NCBI GenBank assembly: GCA_026225055.1
Contig: JAMFSA010000179.1
Coordinates: forward strand, 33,029-97,028
Length of the DNA: 64,000 nt
Source: Mucilaginibacter xinganensis
GTDB taxonomy: Bacteria > Bacteroidota > Bacteroidia > Sphingobacteriales > Sphingobacteriaceae
Reading direction: 5' to 3'
Positions 8,828 through 18,068 of this stretch are shown one piece after another; within the stretch, counting starts at the first letter, position 1; every line of letters begins with the position of its first letter. The notes under the pieces are model-generated. The model was not told where the DNA came from. It made no database searches and worked only from the letters and a program-made list of their open reading frames with translations. A program made the position numbers and the translations under genes.

Positions 8828-9874
8828 ATGCCCGATAACAAACCCCAGCAACTGGATTGGATCAATAACCTGCGGATAATAGCCATGTATATGGTGGTTA
8901 TTGTGCATACCTCATCGCCGTTAATAATGCAGTATGGTAAAGTGGCCGGTAGCTATTGGTTTTGGGGGGATTTCTACAACGCGATATCGCGGTTTGGCGT
9001 ACCTGTTTTTGTGATGATAACCGGGGCGTTGCTGTTAAACCGCGATCAGGAGCCTATTCCATTTCTTAAAAAGCGGTTGGGCCGTATTATCGTTCCGTTC
9101 CTGTTCTGGAGTTTGGTGTATGTAGCTTTTGGCTGGTATAACGAGGATTTTACTTTTACTGCCGATACCTGGGCGAATGTTAAAATTGTGCTTCACCAGT
9201 TAAAATATGGCAGCTCGTACCATTTGTGGTATGTGTATATGCTCATAGGTCTGTATTTTTTAATACCTGTGCTTGGTAAATTTGTACGCAATGCTTCTGA
9301 GAACGAATTACTGTATTTCCTGCTGGTTTGGTTTGGGGTGATGATGATTAGCCAGCCCTATCTAAAGCGTTTTGATCCGCAGGTTGATCTGCATTATTTT
9401 GCAGGTTACGCCGGTTATTTGGTATTAGGTTATTACTTGGCTTATAAGGATTTTCCGGCTAAGTTTAACCGAACCTGGTTTGGCATATTATTTTTGGTGA
9501 CATTAGCTGTAATTGTAATCGGCACTTATTATACCAGTATTTACTACAAAGGTTTAAGCACCATGATGTACGAACCCGTGAGCCCTACAATCGTATTACT
9601 ATCGGGCAGCGCGTTTATGCTGGGCAAGCTCACAAATATCAGCTGGTCGCCACGGGCTAAGCGGGTCCGCGACCTTATTGGCGGCTATACCTTTGGCATA
9701 TACCTGAGCCACGCGCTTATTTTAAGGCTTATAGACGATGAACTGAATATTAACTACGCCTTGTTTCATTCATCGGTTGGCGTTCCGTTAACGGCTCTTA
9801 TATGCTTCATACTGTCGTTGTTATTGGTTTATTTGTTGAGCAAATTGCCGCTTGGTAAATGGATCTCTACCTGA
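8828..9874 (+). CDS. Acyltransferase 3 family membrane protein
   Basis: This 348-residue integral membrane protein of about ten helices matches the OafA/YrhL-type acyltransferase family. LDWINNLRIIAMYMVVIVH near the N-terminus carries the conserved membrane-embedded His (H27), and RFGVPVFVMITGALLL is the typical second block. Members transfer acetyl, succinyl or other acyl groups to cell-surface sugars. It lies 112 bp before a GT39-type glycosyltransferase on the same strand, suggesting a surface glycan modification pair. TAACCTTTG at 8809-8817 resembles a -7 box, one base longer than consensus. Confidence 0.9.
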   Translation: MPDNKPQQLDWINNLRIIAMYMVVIVHTSSPLIMQYGKVAGSYWFWGDFYNAISRFGVPVFVMITGALLLNRDQEPIPFLKKRLGRIIVPFLFWSLVYVAFGWYNEDFTFTADTWANVKIVLHQLKYGSSYHLWYVYMLIGLYFLIPVLGKFVRNASENELLYFLLVWFGVMMISQPYLKRFDPQVDLHYFAGYAGYLVLGYYLAYKDFPAKFNRTWFGILFLVTLAVIVIGTYYTSIYYKGLSTMMYEPVSPTIVLLSGSAFMLGKLTNISWSPRAKRVRDLIGGYTFGIYLSHALILRLIDDELNINYALFHSSVGVPLTALICFILSLLLVYLLSKLPLGKWIST

Positions 9875-9986
9875 TATTAAAGGTTGCTTTCCGATTAATT
9901 TCAATACTTTATGGAAAACATGAATAATATGTAATAATTTTAAAAAATTTTTCAACCCAATAACCCCAGGGTCTATTTTTTAATAA

Positions 9987-11615
9987 ATGAAAAAAATAAC
10001 TGAAGGCACCGCCGCATTATATACCGCTCTTTTAATTGTAGTCACTTTTATCATACGCTTGTTTGTAGCAGCCTACACCGGGTTGGGCATCGGCGAAGCT
10101 TATTATTTCCGTGGCGCGTTACACCTCGATCTGAGTTATTTCGATCAGCCGCCATTATTCTTTTGGCTGGGTGGTTTAAGCATAAAAGTATTTGGTTTAA
10201 CAAATCTGGGTATCAGGTTCCCGTCGGTGCTGTTATTTGCAGGTACCAGCTGGCTGTTATACCTCGTAACTAAAAAACTATTTAATGCCAAGGCCGGTTT
10301 TTGGGCGGTATTGGTGATGAACCTAAGCGCGGTATTTACTGTACCTATCGCTTGTTGGTTTCAGCCGGATGCACCTTTAATGTTCTTTTGGTTGTTGAGC
10401 ACCTATATTATTGTTGATGTACTATCCATTACGGATGAAGGCAAAACCAAACGCGGTGCGGGGCAGGTTTACCTGCTTTGGATACTGGTAGGTATCTGCA
10501 TGGGCCTTGCCACATTAAGTAAATATCATGTGATCTTCCTGTTTGCAGGCGTGTTTATATTTGTGAGCGCCAATAAAAATCAGCGCCATTGGTTAAGGCA
10601 TCCCGGTCCGTATATTGCCATGCTTATTACGCTTATAATAGCGTTCCCGGTACTTTACTGGAACTATAAGAACAACTGGGTATCGTTTGTTTTCCAGGGC
10701 TCAAGGGCAGGCTCAAGCGGTGGCTTGCACCCTGTTTGGTTTTTGCGCAGCTTAGGCGGGCAATGCCTGTGGTTATTGCCATGGTTCTGGTTCCCGCTGG
10801 TAAATCAGCTTATCGTATCCTTTAAAAAACGTACGCTATCGCAATCCTACAGCTTCTTATTCTGGACGGCCATTTTGCCGTTGGTGTTTTTTACAACAGT
10901 TACCCTATGGTCCGATCTGCAATATCACTTTCACTGGCAGGCTCCCGGTTATATGATGTTGTTTATGCCTTTAGGTTATGCCATTGATAAAAATATCAGC
11001 GATCCGCAGAAAGCACGAGGAACCAAACGCTGGTTAGTTTTTTCGGCACTATTTACCCTTATTACCATTGGTGTGCTTTGCATTGATGAGGTTACCGGAT
11101 TTTGGCAAAGCTATGGCCCTAAATGGGTGGTGAGCCTGGTTGATAAAACACCCGAGGCCAAACAGAAAGAAATTGACCCAACCATACAGGGGATCGACTA
11201 TGATGATATCCTGACCCGTTTTCAAAAAGAAGGCTGGATGAATAATAACAAAATATTTGTGGGGGCTACCCGTTGGTGGCTTACCGGTAAGGTTGATTGG
11301 GTACTGAAAGGCCAAAAGGATATTATCTGCTTTAACGATGACCCGCGTAACCTTGCTTTTTTAGTTGACCCTAATAAAGTTGTCGGTGAAGATGCGATTA
11401 TCATTGACCAGGGCAGCCCTGCGAGTGTAAATAACGATGTTAAGCCTTTTTTCGATAGTGTGAAACAACTGCCTGATATTGCCATTATACGTAATGGCAG
11501 AGATGAACTACATTTGCAGGTATATTATTGCACTCATTTCCACGTACCAGCAACACCAAGGGAAGATCTGCCACTGTACCACCAGCTAACCGGCAGGCCA
11601 CCGTTTGGGAAGTAG
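9987..11615 (+). CDS. GT39/ArnT-like membrane glycosyltransferase
   Basis: This 542-residue multi-pass protein of the PMT_2 family transfers sugars from polyprenyl-phosphate donors to lipids or proteins on the outer face of the inner membrane. The first periplasmic loop has GIGEAYYF, where the family usually has a DE-type acidic pair; here G-E is present, followed by DQPPLFFWLGG, the second conserved block. About ten to twelve helices fill residues 10-380, and the C-terminal 160 residues are soluble and periplasmic. It likely works with the upstream acyltransferase on surface glycans. Confidence 0.88.
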   Translation: MKKITEGTAALYTALLIVVTFIIRLFVAAYTGLGIGEAYYFRGALHLDLSYFDQPPLFFWLGGLSIKVFGLTNLGIRFPSVLLFAGTSWLLYLVTKKLFNAKAGFWAVLVMNLSAVFTVPIACWFQPDAPLMFFWLLSTYIIVDVLSITDEGKTKRGAGQVYLLWILVGICMGLATLSKYHVIFLFAGVFIFVSANKNQRHWLRHPGPYIAMLITLIIAFPVLYWNYKNNWVSFVFQGSRAGSSGGLHPVWFLRSLGGQCLWLLPWFWFPLVNQLIVSFKKRTLSQSYSFLFWTAILPLVFFTTVTLWSDLQYHFHWQAPGYMMLFMPLGYAIDKNISDPQKARGTKRWLVFSALFTLITIGVLCIDEVTGFWQSYGPKWVVSLVDKTPEAKQKEIDPTIQGIDYDDILTRFQKEGWMNNNKIFVGATRWWLTGKVDWVLKGQKDIICFNDDPRNLAFLVDPNKVVGEDAIIIDQGSPASVNNDVKPFFDSVKQLPDIAIIRNGRDELHLQVYYCTHFHVPATPREDLPLYHQLTGRPPFGK

Positions 11616-11743
11616 AGAATTTAGGAATTCGGATGTTTGATTTCGGATTTGTTATTTTTTCTTTTTTGCCATGCTGAGTTTTATAGTTGGATCACTGACT
11701 TTGGTTTATAAAGAAGCCAGTGTATATTCAGTCTACAGCTGAT

Positions 11744-12364
11744 CTACGCCACATCCTTATTACTATTCAGCAGGGCTTCATAATCCTGCATGGTATTAAT
11801 ATCAATATTGCCCTGTTCAAACTCAATTTGTTCAATATCATCAGTATATTCATTTAATAGGGTTTGAATATCTTCGTCCCCCTTTAAAGCCAAAAGCGCG
11901 TCAAAATATTTTTTGCCAAATAATACTGGAACGCCAAGTGTATCGTGATAATGTGAGGCGACAATGCCTTTATGCCCCTGTTTATATTGTTCAATAAGTT
12001 TGTTAAGCAGGGGGGATGAAACAAAGGGCTGATCGCACACGCAAATAATTATGCCGTATAGATAAGGGAATATTTTATATAAGCCAGCTATTCCGCTGCT
12101 AATGGATGATGCTATGCCTGTTTCCCATTGCTCATTATAGATCACATGTACCGGTAACTGCCGCAGTTCAACCTCAAGCAGATCGCGGTTGGCGCCGGTT
12201 ACCACCATTGTTTTGTTATTAGTGGCCATATTGGCTTCGTCTACGGCGTGTTGTAAAAAACTTTTATTGTGATACTTTATTAATTGCTTGGGTTGGCCCA
12301 TCCTTGACGAGTTGCCCGCTGCCAAAATAACTAATCCGTAATTGTGCGTATAAAGTTGTTTCAT
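11744..12364 (-). CDS. MobA/MocA-like nucleotidyltransferase
   Basis: This 206-residue NTP-transferase fold protein has the signature LAAGNSSRMGQPKQL near its N-terminus, and a DQPF motif in CVCDQPF where the family binds metal. MocA/MobA enzymes attach CMP or GMP to molybdopterin. The window encodes a molybdopterin nitrate reductase 36 kb away, but no other cofactor gene is next to this one, so the assignment to molybdenum cofactor remains tentative. The start at 12364 follows an AGGTGAGGA sequence and places the nucleotide loop at its usual position; an upstream in-frame ATG at 12454 would add 30 residues without family support. Confidence 0.8.
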   Translation of the reverse strand: MKQLYTHNYGLVILAAGNSSRMGQPKQLIKYHNKSFLQHAVDEANMATNNKTMVVTGANRDLLEVELRQLPVHVIYNEQWETGIASSISSGIAGLYKIFPYLYGIIICVCDQPFVSSPLLNKLIEQYKQGHKGIVASHYHDTLGVPVLFGKKYFDALLALKGDEDIQTLLNEYTDDIEQIEFEQGNIDINTMQDYEALLNSNKDVA

Positions 12365-12540
12365 GGAGTTCCTCACCTGCTCTGTTGATATTTGTAACGT
12401 TTTGATTGTAATTTTTAGTACGTCTATATCTAATGTTGGAACGATACGCAGCATGATTTGTTTAAAATATTTTCCCGAAATAGTCCCGATGCACCCTTTA
12501 TGTTGGCTCGTTTACCCCTGTTTTCCCATTTTTTGTTTAA

Positions 12541-12548
12541 TAGATTTG
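12541..12548 (+). promoter_or_regulatory. -7 box of the DHFR-like gene
   Basis: TAGATTTG matches TAnnTTTG exactly and lies 25 bp before the ATG at 12574. No clear TTTG was found at the -33 position. Confidence 0.4.
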
Positions 12549-12573
12549 TATAAATCTATTGCAGATCAATATT

Positions 12574-13134
12574 ATGGCAAAACTATCTGTATTTAATTTT
12601 ACATCGCTTAATGGCTATTACAAAGGCTTAAATGGTGATATCAGTTGGCACAGGCATGGCACTGAGGAGGCTGAGTTTTCGGCTGAATCAATGCAAGCTA
12701 AAAATGTATTGCTTTTTGGCAGGATCACCTACGAAATGATGGTGAGTTTTTGGCCCACACCCATGGCACTGGAACAGGTGCCTAAACAAGCTGAAAGTAT
12801 AAACGCTGCTGAAAAGATCGTTTTCTCAACCACACTACAAACAGCAAGCTGGAACAATACACGTGTTATCAATGGCACTCTGGTTGATGAAATTAAAAAA
12901 CTAAAGCAAGCATCAACAAATGATATGACCATTTTAGGTAGCGGCAGCATTGTAACCCAATGTGCCGATGCGGGATTAATTGATGAATACCAAATCATGC
13001 TTGATCCGGTTGTATTAGGCGATGGCGGTGTGATGTTCAAAGGTTTGAAACAAAAGCTTGATCTGGAGTTGCTATCGGTCAAAACATTCAAAAGCGGAAC
13101 GGTGTTACTATCGTATAAGCCGAAGGAAAAGTAG
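12574..13134 (+). CDS. Dihydrofolate reductase-like (RibD C-terminal) protein
   Basis: This 186-residue protein is of the RibD C-terminal/DHFR-like family (FTSLNGYYKG near the start, LLFGRITYEMM in the middle, ILGSGSIVTQCADAGLIDEYQIMLDPVVLGDG near the end). These small NADPH-binding proteins are widespread and mostly unassigned; true FolA or RibD activity is not implied. The ATG at 12574 is used in preference to the TTG at 12559. It is a single gene, divergent from the MobA-like gene, with which it shares a 209-bp promoter gap. Confidence 0.87.
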   Translation: MAKLSVFNFTSLNGYYKGLNGDISWHRHGTEEAEFSAESMQAKNVLLFGRITYEMMVSFWPTPMALEQVPKQAESINAAEKIVFSTTLQTASWNNTRVINGTLVDEIKKLKQASTNDMTILGSGSIVTQCADAGLIDEYQIMLDPVVLGDGGVMFKGLKQKLDLELLSVKTFKSGTVLLSYKPKEK

Positions 13135-13187
13135 TTATTCTTTTACCGTTGGATAACGGAAAATAGTGGGTAAGCAGGCGTAGTGCG

Positions 13188-13279
13188 GCGAAGTTTGCGT
13201 TAGGGATTGAAACGGATACCAGCCTCGCGCCTAAGGCCTGCAGGCGTATGAGTGAAAAGCCCGGCCGAAGGCAACGCCC
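13188..13279. repeat. Intergenic repeat R2, single arm
   Basis: This 92-bp unit running from GCGAAGTTTGCGTTAGGGAT to GGCAACGCCC is closely matched, in inverse orientation, by 21507-21597. It explains most of the 290-bp gap before the VOC gene. The rest of the gap (13280-13425) shows no gene. Confidence 0.8.
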
Positions 13280-13425
13280 TCATACATAACGTATAATACA
13301 CCCCTGATCCCTCTCAAGAGAGAACTATGGTGCAGATTCCGTGACCCAGCCCGTCTACACCATAAATAAAGCGGAGGCAAATGAATAATATATATATAAC
13401 ATCTACACACTTAAATTTAAATATC

Positions 13426-13806
13426 ATGTTCACACACACAAAGGCATTTAGTAGTTTTTCGGTTAATGATATAGCAAAGGCAAAGGAATTTTACGGGCAA
13501 ACACTGGGTTTGGGTGTGAGCGAGGAGATGATGGGGCTGCTTAACCTGCATATTGAAGGGAATAATAATAAGATTTTAATATATCCAAAGCCTAATCATA
13601 CCCCTGCAACCTATACCATACTTAATTTTCCGGTTGCTGATGTGGAAAAGGCAGTTGACGAATTAACTGCTAAGGGCATCAGTTTTGAGCATTATGATAT
13701 GGGCCAGTTAAAAACGGATGAAAAGGGGATAGCCCGTTTTCCCGGTATAACGCAGGCCTGGTTTAAAGATCCGGCAGGTAATATCCTTTCATTGATAAAT
13801 TCATAA
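13426..13806 (+). CDS. VOC-family (glyoxalase-like) protein
   Basis: This 126-residue single-domain protein of the vicinal oxygen chelate superfamily has two beta-alpha-beta-beta-beta halves: [20 protein letters not shown] and, later, [18 protein letters not shown] ending in [14 protein letters not shown]. The WFKDPAGN segment is typical of the glyoxalase/bleomycin-resistance group. Substrate is unknown and the metal ligands are incomplete. The start at 13426 places the first strand at the N-terminus; an ATG 45 bp upstream is less likely. Confidence 0.85.
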   Translation: MFTHTKAFSSFSVNDIAKAKEFYGQTLGLGVSEEMMGLLNLHIEGNNNKILIYPKPNHTPATYTILNFPVADVEKAVDELTAKGISFEHYDMGQLKTDEKGIARFPGITQAWFKDPAGNILSLINS

Positions 13807-13873
13807 AAATTAAAAGGGATAGAACATGTTGATAATTATATAGTTATCTTTATGGCTATAAACTCTTATCACT

Positions 13874-14425
13874 ATGACAACTTCATCTGAAATAGTAAGT
13901 GACATCAAGCATTGGTGGCTGTTTTTACTGCGCGGTATATTGTTCATATTACTGGGTATATATATGATTAATACGCCTTTGGTAACCCTTGTGGTGCTCA
14001 GTGTGCTTTTTGGGATAGTAATAGTTTTCGGTGGTATTACCGAGCTTGTACATGCTTATGTAAACCGTTATGTAGTAGGCTGGAGCTGGCGTTTTCTATT
14101 AGGGCTGATAGATGTGGCCCTGGGCTTTATACTTATTTTCGATATTAAATTAAGTATATCCGTATTACCGTTTGCGGTAGGGTTGTGGTTCCTGTTCAGA
14201 GGGTTTTCACTGTTTAGCTTTGCCAGTGTAATGCGCCGTTCGGGCTGGATGCTGCTGTCGGGCGTAATAATTGTTTTATTTGCGCTGTTAGTTATGTTTA
14301 ACCCCGCCTTTGGCGCTATGACCATTGTACTATGGGCCGCTTCGGCCTTTATTATAACAGGTATAGTTAATGTGATTCTATCTTTCAGACTGAGAAAAGT
14401 TAATGAGATCTTAGTAAAACGATAG
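13874..14425 (+). CDS. HdeD-family (DUF308) membrane protein
   Basis: This 183-residue protein has six hydrophobic helices in three repeated pairs, the DUF308/HdeD layout (LLRGILFILLGIYMI; RFLLGLIDVALGFILI; GWMLLSGVIIVLFALLVM). HdeD is linked to acid resistance in enterobacteria; the function in Bacteroidota is unproven. It has its own start 67 bp after the VOC gene, and TATCTTTA at 13845-13852 is a near -7 box. Confidence 0.85.
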   Translation: MTTSSEIVSDIKHWWLFLLRGILFILLGIYMINTPLVTLVVLSVLFGIVIVFGGITELVHAYVNRYVVGWSWRFLLGLIDVALGFILIFDIKLSISVLPFAVGLWFLFRGFSLFSFASVMRRSGWMLLSGVIIVLFALLVMFNPAFGAMTIVLWAASAFIITGIVNVILSFRLRKVNEILVKR

Positions 14426-14503
14426 TAAATAGAATCAGGAATTAAGATATAAGAGTCATGACTTGATTATCTTGACTCAAGAGCTGACAATAATAATTTT
14501 TCT

Positions 14504-14827
14504 TTACGATGCCTTAGCCAATAACGCCCTTGTATTAGGGGTGTATAGCACAAGCGCCTGGCTGGTTTTTTTAACCTGATCGCGCTGGGTAAACTTATCT
14601 TTTAATTGTTGAAAAAGATTAAAGCTAAGCATATCAGCCATGGGAATAGCATTCCCTTTTGCTGCACGCGGATGCATTACTAAATCACCGGTTTTCACTT
14701 TAAGGTTAAAATGATTGATATGGGTAAGACCTGTTTTGGTGTCAGTATCAAATATTACAAAGGTATCAATACGGTTGCCTTCGCTATCGGTATAAATAAC
14801 CAGGTCGTTTTCTTTATAAGTATTCAT
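14504..14827 (-). CDS. Hypothetical 107-residue protein
   Basis: The protein is not recognised. It begins with an SH3-like beta segment (NDLVIYTDSEGNRIDTFVIFD, with the pattern of a small barrel) and ends in a basic helix. No signal peptide or membrane helix is seen. Codon use and composition look like its neighbours. It is transcribed alone and convergent with the HdeD gene. It could be a small nucleic-acid- or protein-binding regulator, but nothing fixes this. Confidence 0.6.
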   Translation of the reverse strand: MNTYKENDLVIYTDSEGNRIDTFVIFDTDTKTGLTHINHFNLKVKTGDLVMHPRAAKGNAIPMADMLSFNLFQQLKDKFTQRDQVKKTSQALVLYTPNTRALLAKAS

Positions 14828-15051
14828 ATGATGGTCTGTGTTTTTTAATGAAAAAACGCAATAATCGGTCCAAATGTGCCCTGATTGACTTATTTAGGTG
14901 TTTTTGGAGATAAATGCCTGTTTTAAAGATGGATATTTATGGATTGTAACAGTTTTTTTGCCTTGAAGAAAGGGTAGGTGAATAATTTATGAAGTCTGTG
15001 GTGGTCAGGTGGTGTGCTGATATGAATACAGGAGAAACAAAATGAATGCTT

Positions 15052-15094
15052 ATTGCTGCCGCGGGTTACGCTACGCTAAACCCGCGGCAGCAAT
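15052..15094. repeat. 16-bp perfect hairpin, downstream of a membrane-protein gene
   Basis: ATTGCTGCCGCGGGTT (15052-15067) pairs perfectly with 15079-15094 around an 11-nt loop containing a CTACGCTA motif. It is GC-rich without a T-run, so it resembles a mobile palindromic repeat more than an ordinary terminator, though it could stop transcription of the gene ending at 15102. The rest of the gap 14828-15051 holds nothing recognisable. Confidence 0.75.
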
Positions 15095-15101
15095 ATAACA
15101 A

Positions 15102-15626
15102 CTACGCCATTCCCACTGTACCATCTGGTTTTGATTTTTTACCGGAGCGTATTTTTATAACCTGATAAACAACACCAATTATATAAAGTACAAAGAATAT
15201 CAATAGCCCTGTTTGTATAACAGGTGCGTTTGGTCCATCGGCAATGGGGTGACTGATGGGTAGCCTTGTTAAACTTTCAACCGTTGTAGGTACCATGGAA
15301 AGGAATATGGTTGTTGAAAGGGCTATGGTTTGTACATAATCAGCACCTTTACCCAGGAATTTTATTGACTTAGCGTAAAGGCCAATTGGTATCAATACCA
15401 ATATTAGTATTGCCAAACTATGCGCCGGGGTAAAGTGCCCGGTTTTCATGATCGGCAATGAGGTTAAACAGGCGGCAACCGTAAAATAGATATATAGTTT
15501 ACCCATTGTGTTTTTAGGGTTGATCTTACCATCGCGCAGCAAGGCAATAACAGCGAAAATGATGGCGAGCACACTGATGGCAGTGTGTATTATTCCAAGT
15601 ACGGAAAGGTGGTTAGGCGTAATCAT
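15102..15626 (-). CDS. Membrane protein of unknown function, five helices
   Basis: This 174-residue protein has about five transmembrane segments (residues 9-27, 46-62, 70-86, 95-114 and 134-160) and a short basic cytoplasmic tail. The GHFTPAHSLA segment in the second loop contains two His residues that could bind heme or metal, recalling DUF2306-type proteins, but similarity is too weak to assign it. It is transcribed alone. Confidence 0.6.
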   Translation of the reverse strand: MITPNHLSVLGIIHTAISVLAIIFAVIALLRDGKINPKNTMGKLYIYFTVAACLTSLPIMKTGHFTPAHSLAILILVLIPIGLYAKSIKFLGKGADYVQTIALSTTIFLSMVPTTVESLTRLPISHPIADGPNAPVIQTGLLIFFVLYIIGVVYQVIKIRSGKKSKPDGTVGMA

Positions 15627-15745
15627 GCGGCAATAAGTTTAAGGGTTAACAGAAAATGTTCATCTAAATATTAGAAAAAATATCCTGTTAACCAAATATC
15701 ATGCAGACAATCACCTCGTTACATACTTTCAGGAAATAAAAATAA

Positions 15746-17299
15746 TTATTTAGTAGAAAAACTTTCCAGTAAAATATAGCGTGCTGTATTTGTTACCGGC
15801 GTTAGCTGACTGTTCACATCAATCACCATTGTTTTTGGGTTCGCGTTATCCAGTTTATCCCATTGCGGTAGACCGCCACCATTTGGATTGCCTGTTTCTA
15901 TAAAATTGGCAAAGTAGGTCTGCATGGTTTCCGATACTTTATAGTCATCGGGCGTCCATGCGTAAACTTTGTTGGTAGATAGATTGCCCAACGCGTATTC
16001 AATTTCTGATGCATGTGATGCACCCATCGATTTGCCATTACCCTGCCCGTTCACCATTGGCGGCCTTTTCTTTGAGAACAGGTAACGGTAAACAGGCTTA
16101 CCGCTGGTCCGGTTTTGTACATCGGTAAATTTCCAGGTGGCAAACACTATAAAACGATCTGAGGCCAGGTCGGTTGCGGCCTGAGCTACATCGGCATCAG
16201 TTGCTGCGGGATAGGCTTTAAATACGACATCGGCTTTATCGTTATATAGTTTTTGCAGTGCCTTTTTATAATTGTCGACTGTAAGTGAATCATTGCCTAA
16301 AACAGAATGATATTCTACTTCGGCAGAGTTCCAGCCGGCTAATAACGGCACGTGCATTTGTTTGCCTGCATCAAAAATAGCCTGTGGCATTTCAGGTAAG
16401 AAATAGCCGTCGACAGTAGTAGAAAAGTGTGTAAACCCTGCCAATTGCATTAACTTATCGGCAGATATCTTGCGTAGATCATCCAGTGAAGTTGCGCCTA
16501 CTTTTTGCGCGAACTTTACTCCTGTTTGCTCAACATCTGCCAATGGCGCAGGAGATAAGTTGCCCAGTACCGCGCCGCTTTCACCAATTGCACCTCTGAA
16601 TAATCCTTTCGACAACGGTGATGCCACCTGTGCCGATACCGACATAGAACCCGCCGATTCACCAGCAATAGTTACCTTATCAGGATCGCCCCCAAAGGCC
16701 GCAATATTTTTTTGCACCCATACCAATGCCGCGTGCTGATCCATCAGCCCATAATTACCTGATGAATGGTGCGGTGATTCTTTGGTTAATTCCGGATGGG
16801 CGAAGAAACCGAAAATGCCCAGGCGGTAATTAATAGTTACGGTAACAAGTCCTTTTTTAGCCAGTGCTTCGCCATCATAACGGTATTCTGAGCCATCGCC
16901 TGCTGAAAAGCCCCCGCCATAAAAATATACCAATACGGGCAGTTTTTCTTTGGGTGATTTAGCCGAGGTCCACACATTCAGGTATAAACAGTCCTCACTT
17001 TTACCATCACTCCTGAACATCATGTCGCTATAAATAGGTGCCTGCATAGCCTGCGGCCCGAAATGATCGGCAACACGTACGCCTGCCCAGTCTTTAGGTG
17101 GCTGCGGTTCTTTCCAGCGCAGATCTCCAACAGGCGGTTGCGCAAAGGGGATACCTTTAAATGAATGTATGCCACTGGCTTCAACAACGCCTTGTAATAA
17201 TCCGTTACTTATTTTAACCTGTGTGGTGTTACCGGTTTGTGCAAAAGAAAAAGCTGTTCCGCCAACGGTGGCAAGCAATAGTAAGATGACTTTCTTCAT
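15746..17299 (-). CDS. Type-B carboxylesterase, secreted
   Basis: This 517-residue alpha/beta-hydrolase has a signal peptide (residues 1-20, FSFA-Q). The carboxylesterase B hallmarks are all there: YFYGGGFSAG oxyanion loop, the SEDCLYLNVW block, and the triad Ser215 (GESAG), Glu327 (GWNSAEVEY) and His429 (GASHASE). It probably hydrolyses esters on plant or xenobiotic compounds in the periplasm. The start at 17299 places the signal peptide at the N-terminus; the -7 box at 17344-17351 would put the transcription start just upstream of the alternative start at 17341, which disfavours it. Confidence 0.93.
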   Translation of the reverse strand: MKKVILLLLATVGGTAFSFAQTGNTTQVKISNGLLQGVVEASGIHSFKGIPFAQPPVGDLRWKEPQPPKDWAGVRVADHFGPQAMQAPIYSDMMFRSDGKSEDCLYLNVWTSAKSPKEKLPVLVYFYGGGFSAGDGSEYRYDGEALAKKGLVTVTINYRLGIFGFFAHPELTKESPHHSSGNYGLMDQHAALVWVQKNIAAFGGDPDKVTIAGESAGSMSVSAQVASPLSKGLFRGAIGESGAVLGNLSPAPLADVEQTGVKFAQKVGATSLDDLRKISADKLMQLAGFTHFSTTVDGYFLPEMPQAIFDAGKQMHVPLLAGWNSAEVEYHSVLGNDSLTVDNYKKALQKLYNDKADVVFKAYPAATDADVAQAATDLASDRFIVFATWKFTDVQNRTSGKPVYRYLFSKKRPPMVNGQGNGKSMGASHASEIEYALGNLSTNKVYAWTPDDYKVSETMQTYFANFIETGNPNGGGLPQWDKLDNANPKTMVIDVNSQLTPVTNTARYILLESFSTK

Positions 17300-17343
17300 G
17301 AGGTATAATGGTTTATAAAGGATTTGAGTTGATAGGCTCATTA

Positions 17344-17351
17344 CAAATTTA
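17344..17351 (-). promoter_or_regulatory. -7 box of the esterase gene
   Basis: On the minus strand TAAATTTG matches TAnnTTTG; transcription would start near 17338, about 38 nt before the ATG. Confidence 0.45.
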
Positions 17352-17427
17352 ATGTTTAAGAGTAATGGTATTTTAACAAATTATGGTAGTAATAGATTTA
17401 TTACGGAAGGGAATTGAAGATAAGAAG

Positions 17428-17732
17428 GGTCTGAGCGATTCCCTCCTTGGGAGCTACTGTGTGGACACATCTTTTTGAATAAAATTGGTTTGCAGATCCA
17501 CTCCGTTAGGAGTGAAATATTGGTAGAAATTATATACGAAGGATCTTTTTCGCTCCGTTAGGTGCGATATTATTGGACCATGTATTAAAAACAGGTATGA
17601 GTGGACTAAAAGCGGTTATGTTATGTACCTACGGCACATACAAACATTTCAAACCTGTTTTTCTACCAATATATAACCCCTACGGGGTTTAAGGAACAAT
17701 TTGTACACACACACAGTAGCCCCTGGGGAGGG
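17428..17732. mobile_element. MITE-like element M, copy 1
   Basis: This non-coding unit of about 300 bp is near-identical to the inverse complement of 33412-33721. Its ends form a terminal inverted repeat containing GCTACTGTGTG preceded by CCCTCC. Inside are several short palindromes of the form CTCCGTTAGGAG, GCTCCGTTAGGTGC, GTACCTACGGCAC and ACCCCTACGGGGT. No transposase is encoded, so mobilisation in trans would be needed. It lies between divergent esterase and MFS genes. Confidence 0.8.
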
Positions 17733-17754
17733 AATTGAAAAAGAATTTCCCCAA

Positions 17755-17900
17755 CCCTCTTTGTGGCTTGCCGCAAAGAGGGTGATCCAGCGCAGGGTAG
17801 ATCGGGTGAGTTAAAATATGCAAGCGGACACTATCGCAGAGCTAACTCACCCCGACTTCGTTACACTCGTCGCCCCTCTCTCCGCTGCGCGCAAAGAGGG
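17755..17900. repeat. Inverted repeat R1, diverged copy
   Basis: The left arm (GAGGGTGATCCAGCGCAG, then GATCGGGTGAGTT, to 17812) and right arm (AACTCACCCCGACTTCG from 17843) repeat the design of 8627-8763 but with many differences. Small frames that open across it are not considered genes. The following 17901-18068 shows only a further CTCTACCGCAAGCG fragment and the MFS leader. Confidence 0.75.
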
Positions 17901-18068
17901 TTTGTTTTTCTTGCTACCTCTCTACCGCAAGCGCAAAGAAGGTATGGAAGATGATATGATTACTCCCAGCCCCGTGGTCGGTGTCCTCACCCGACTACTA
18001 ATACATTACTCCCAACAAACATTTATCCCATCTAATTGCTTTACTTTTATCTTGGTAAGCACAATTTT

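Noticed and set aside
12364..12454. Longer N-terminus for the MobA-like protein
   Set aside because: The extra 30 residues precede the nucleotide-binding strand without family support, and an SD-like AGGTGAGGA stands before the shorter start.
17428..17732. Repeated short palindromes considered as a CRISPR-like array
   Set aside because: The units differ in sequence and spacing and occur as one mobile-element-like block; no cas gene is present.
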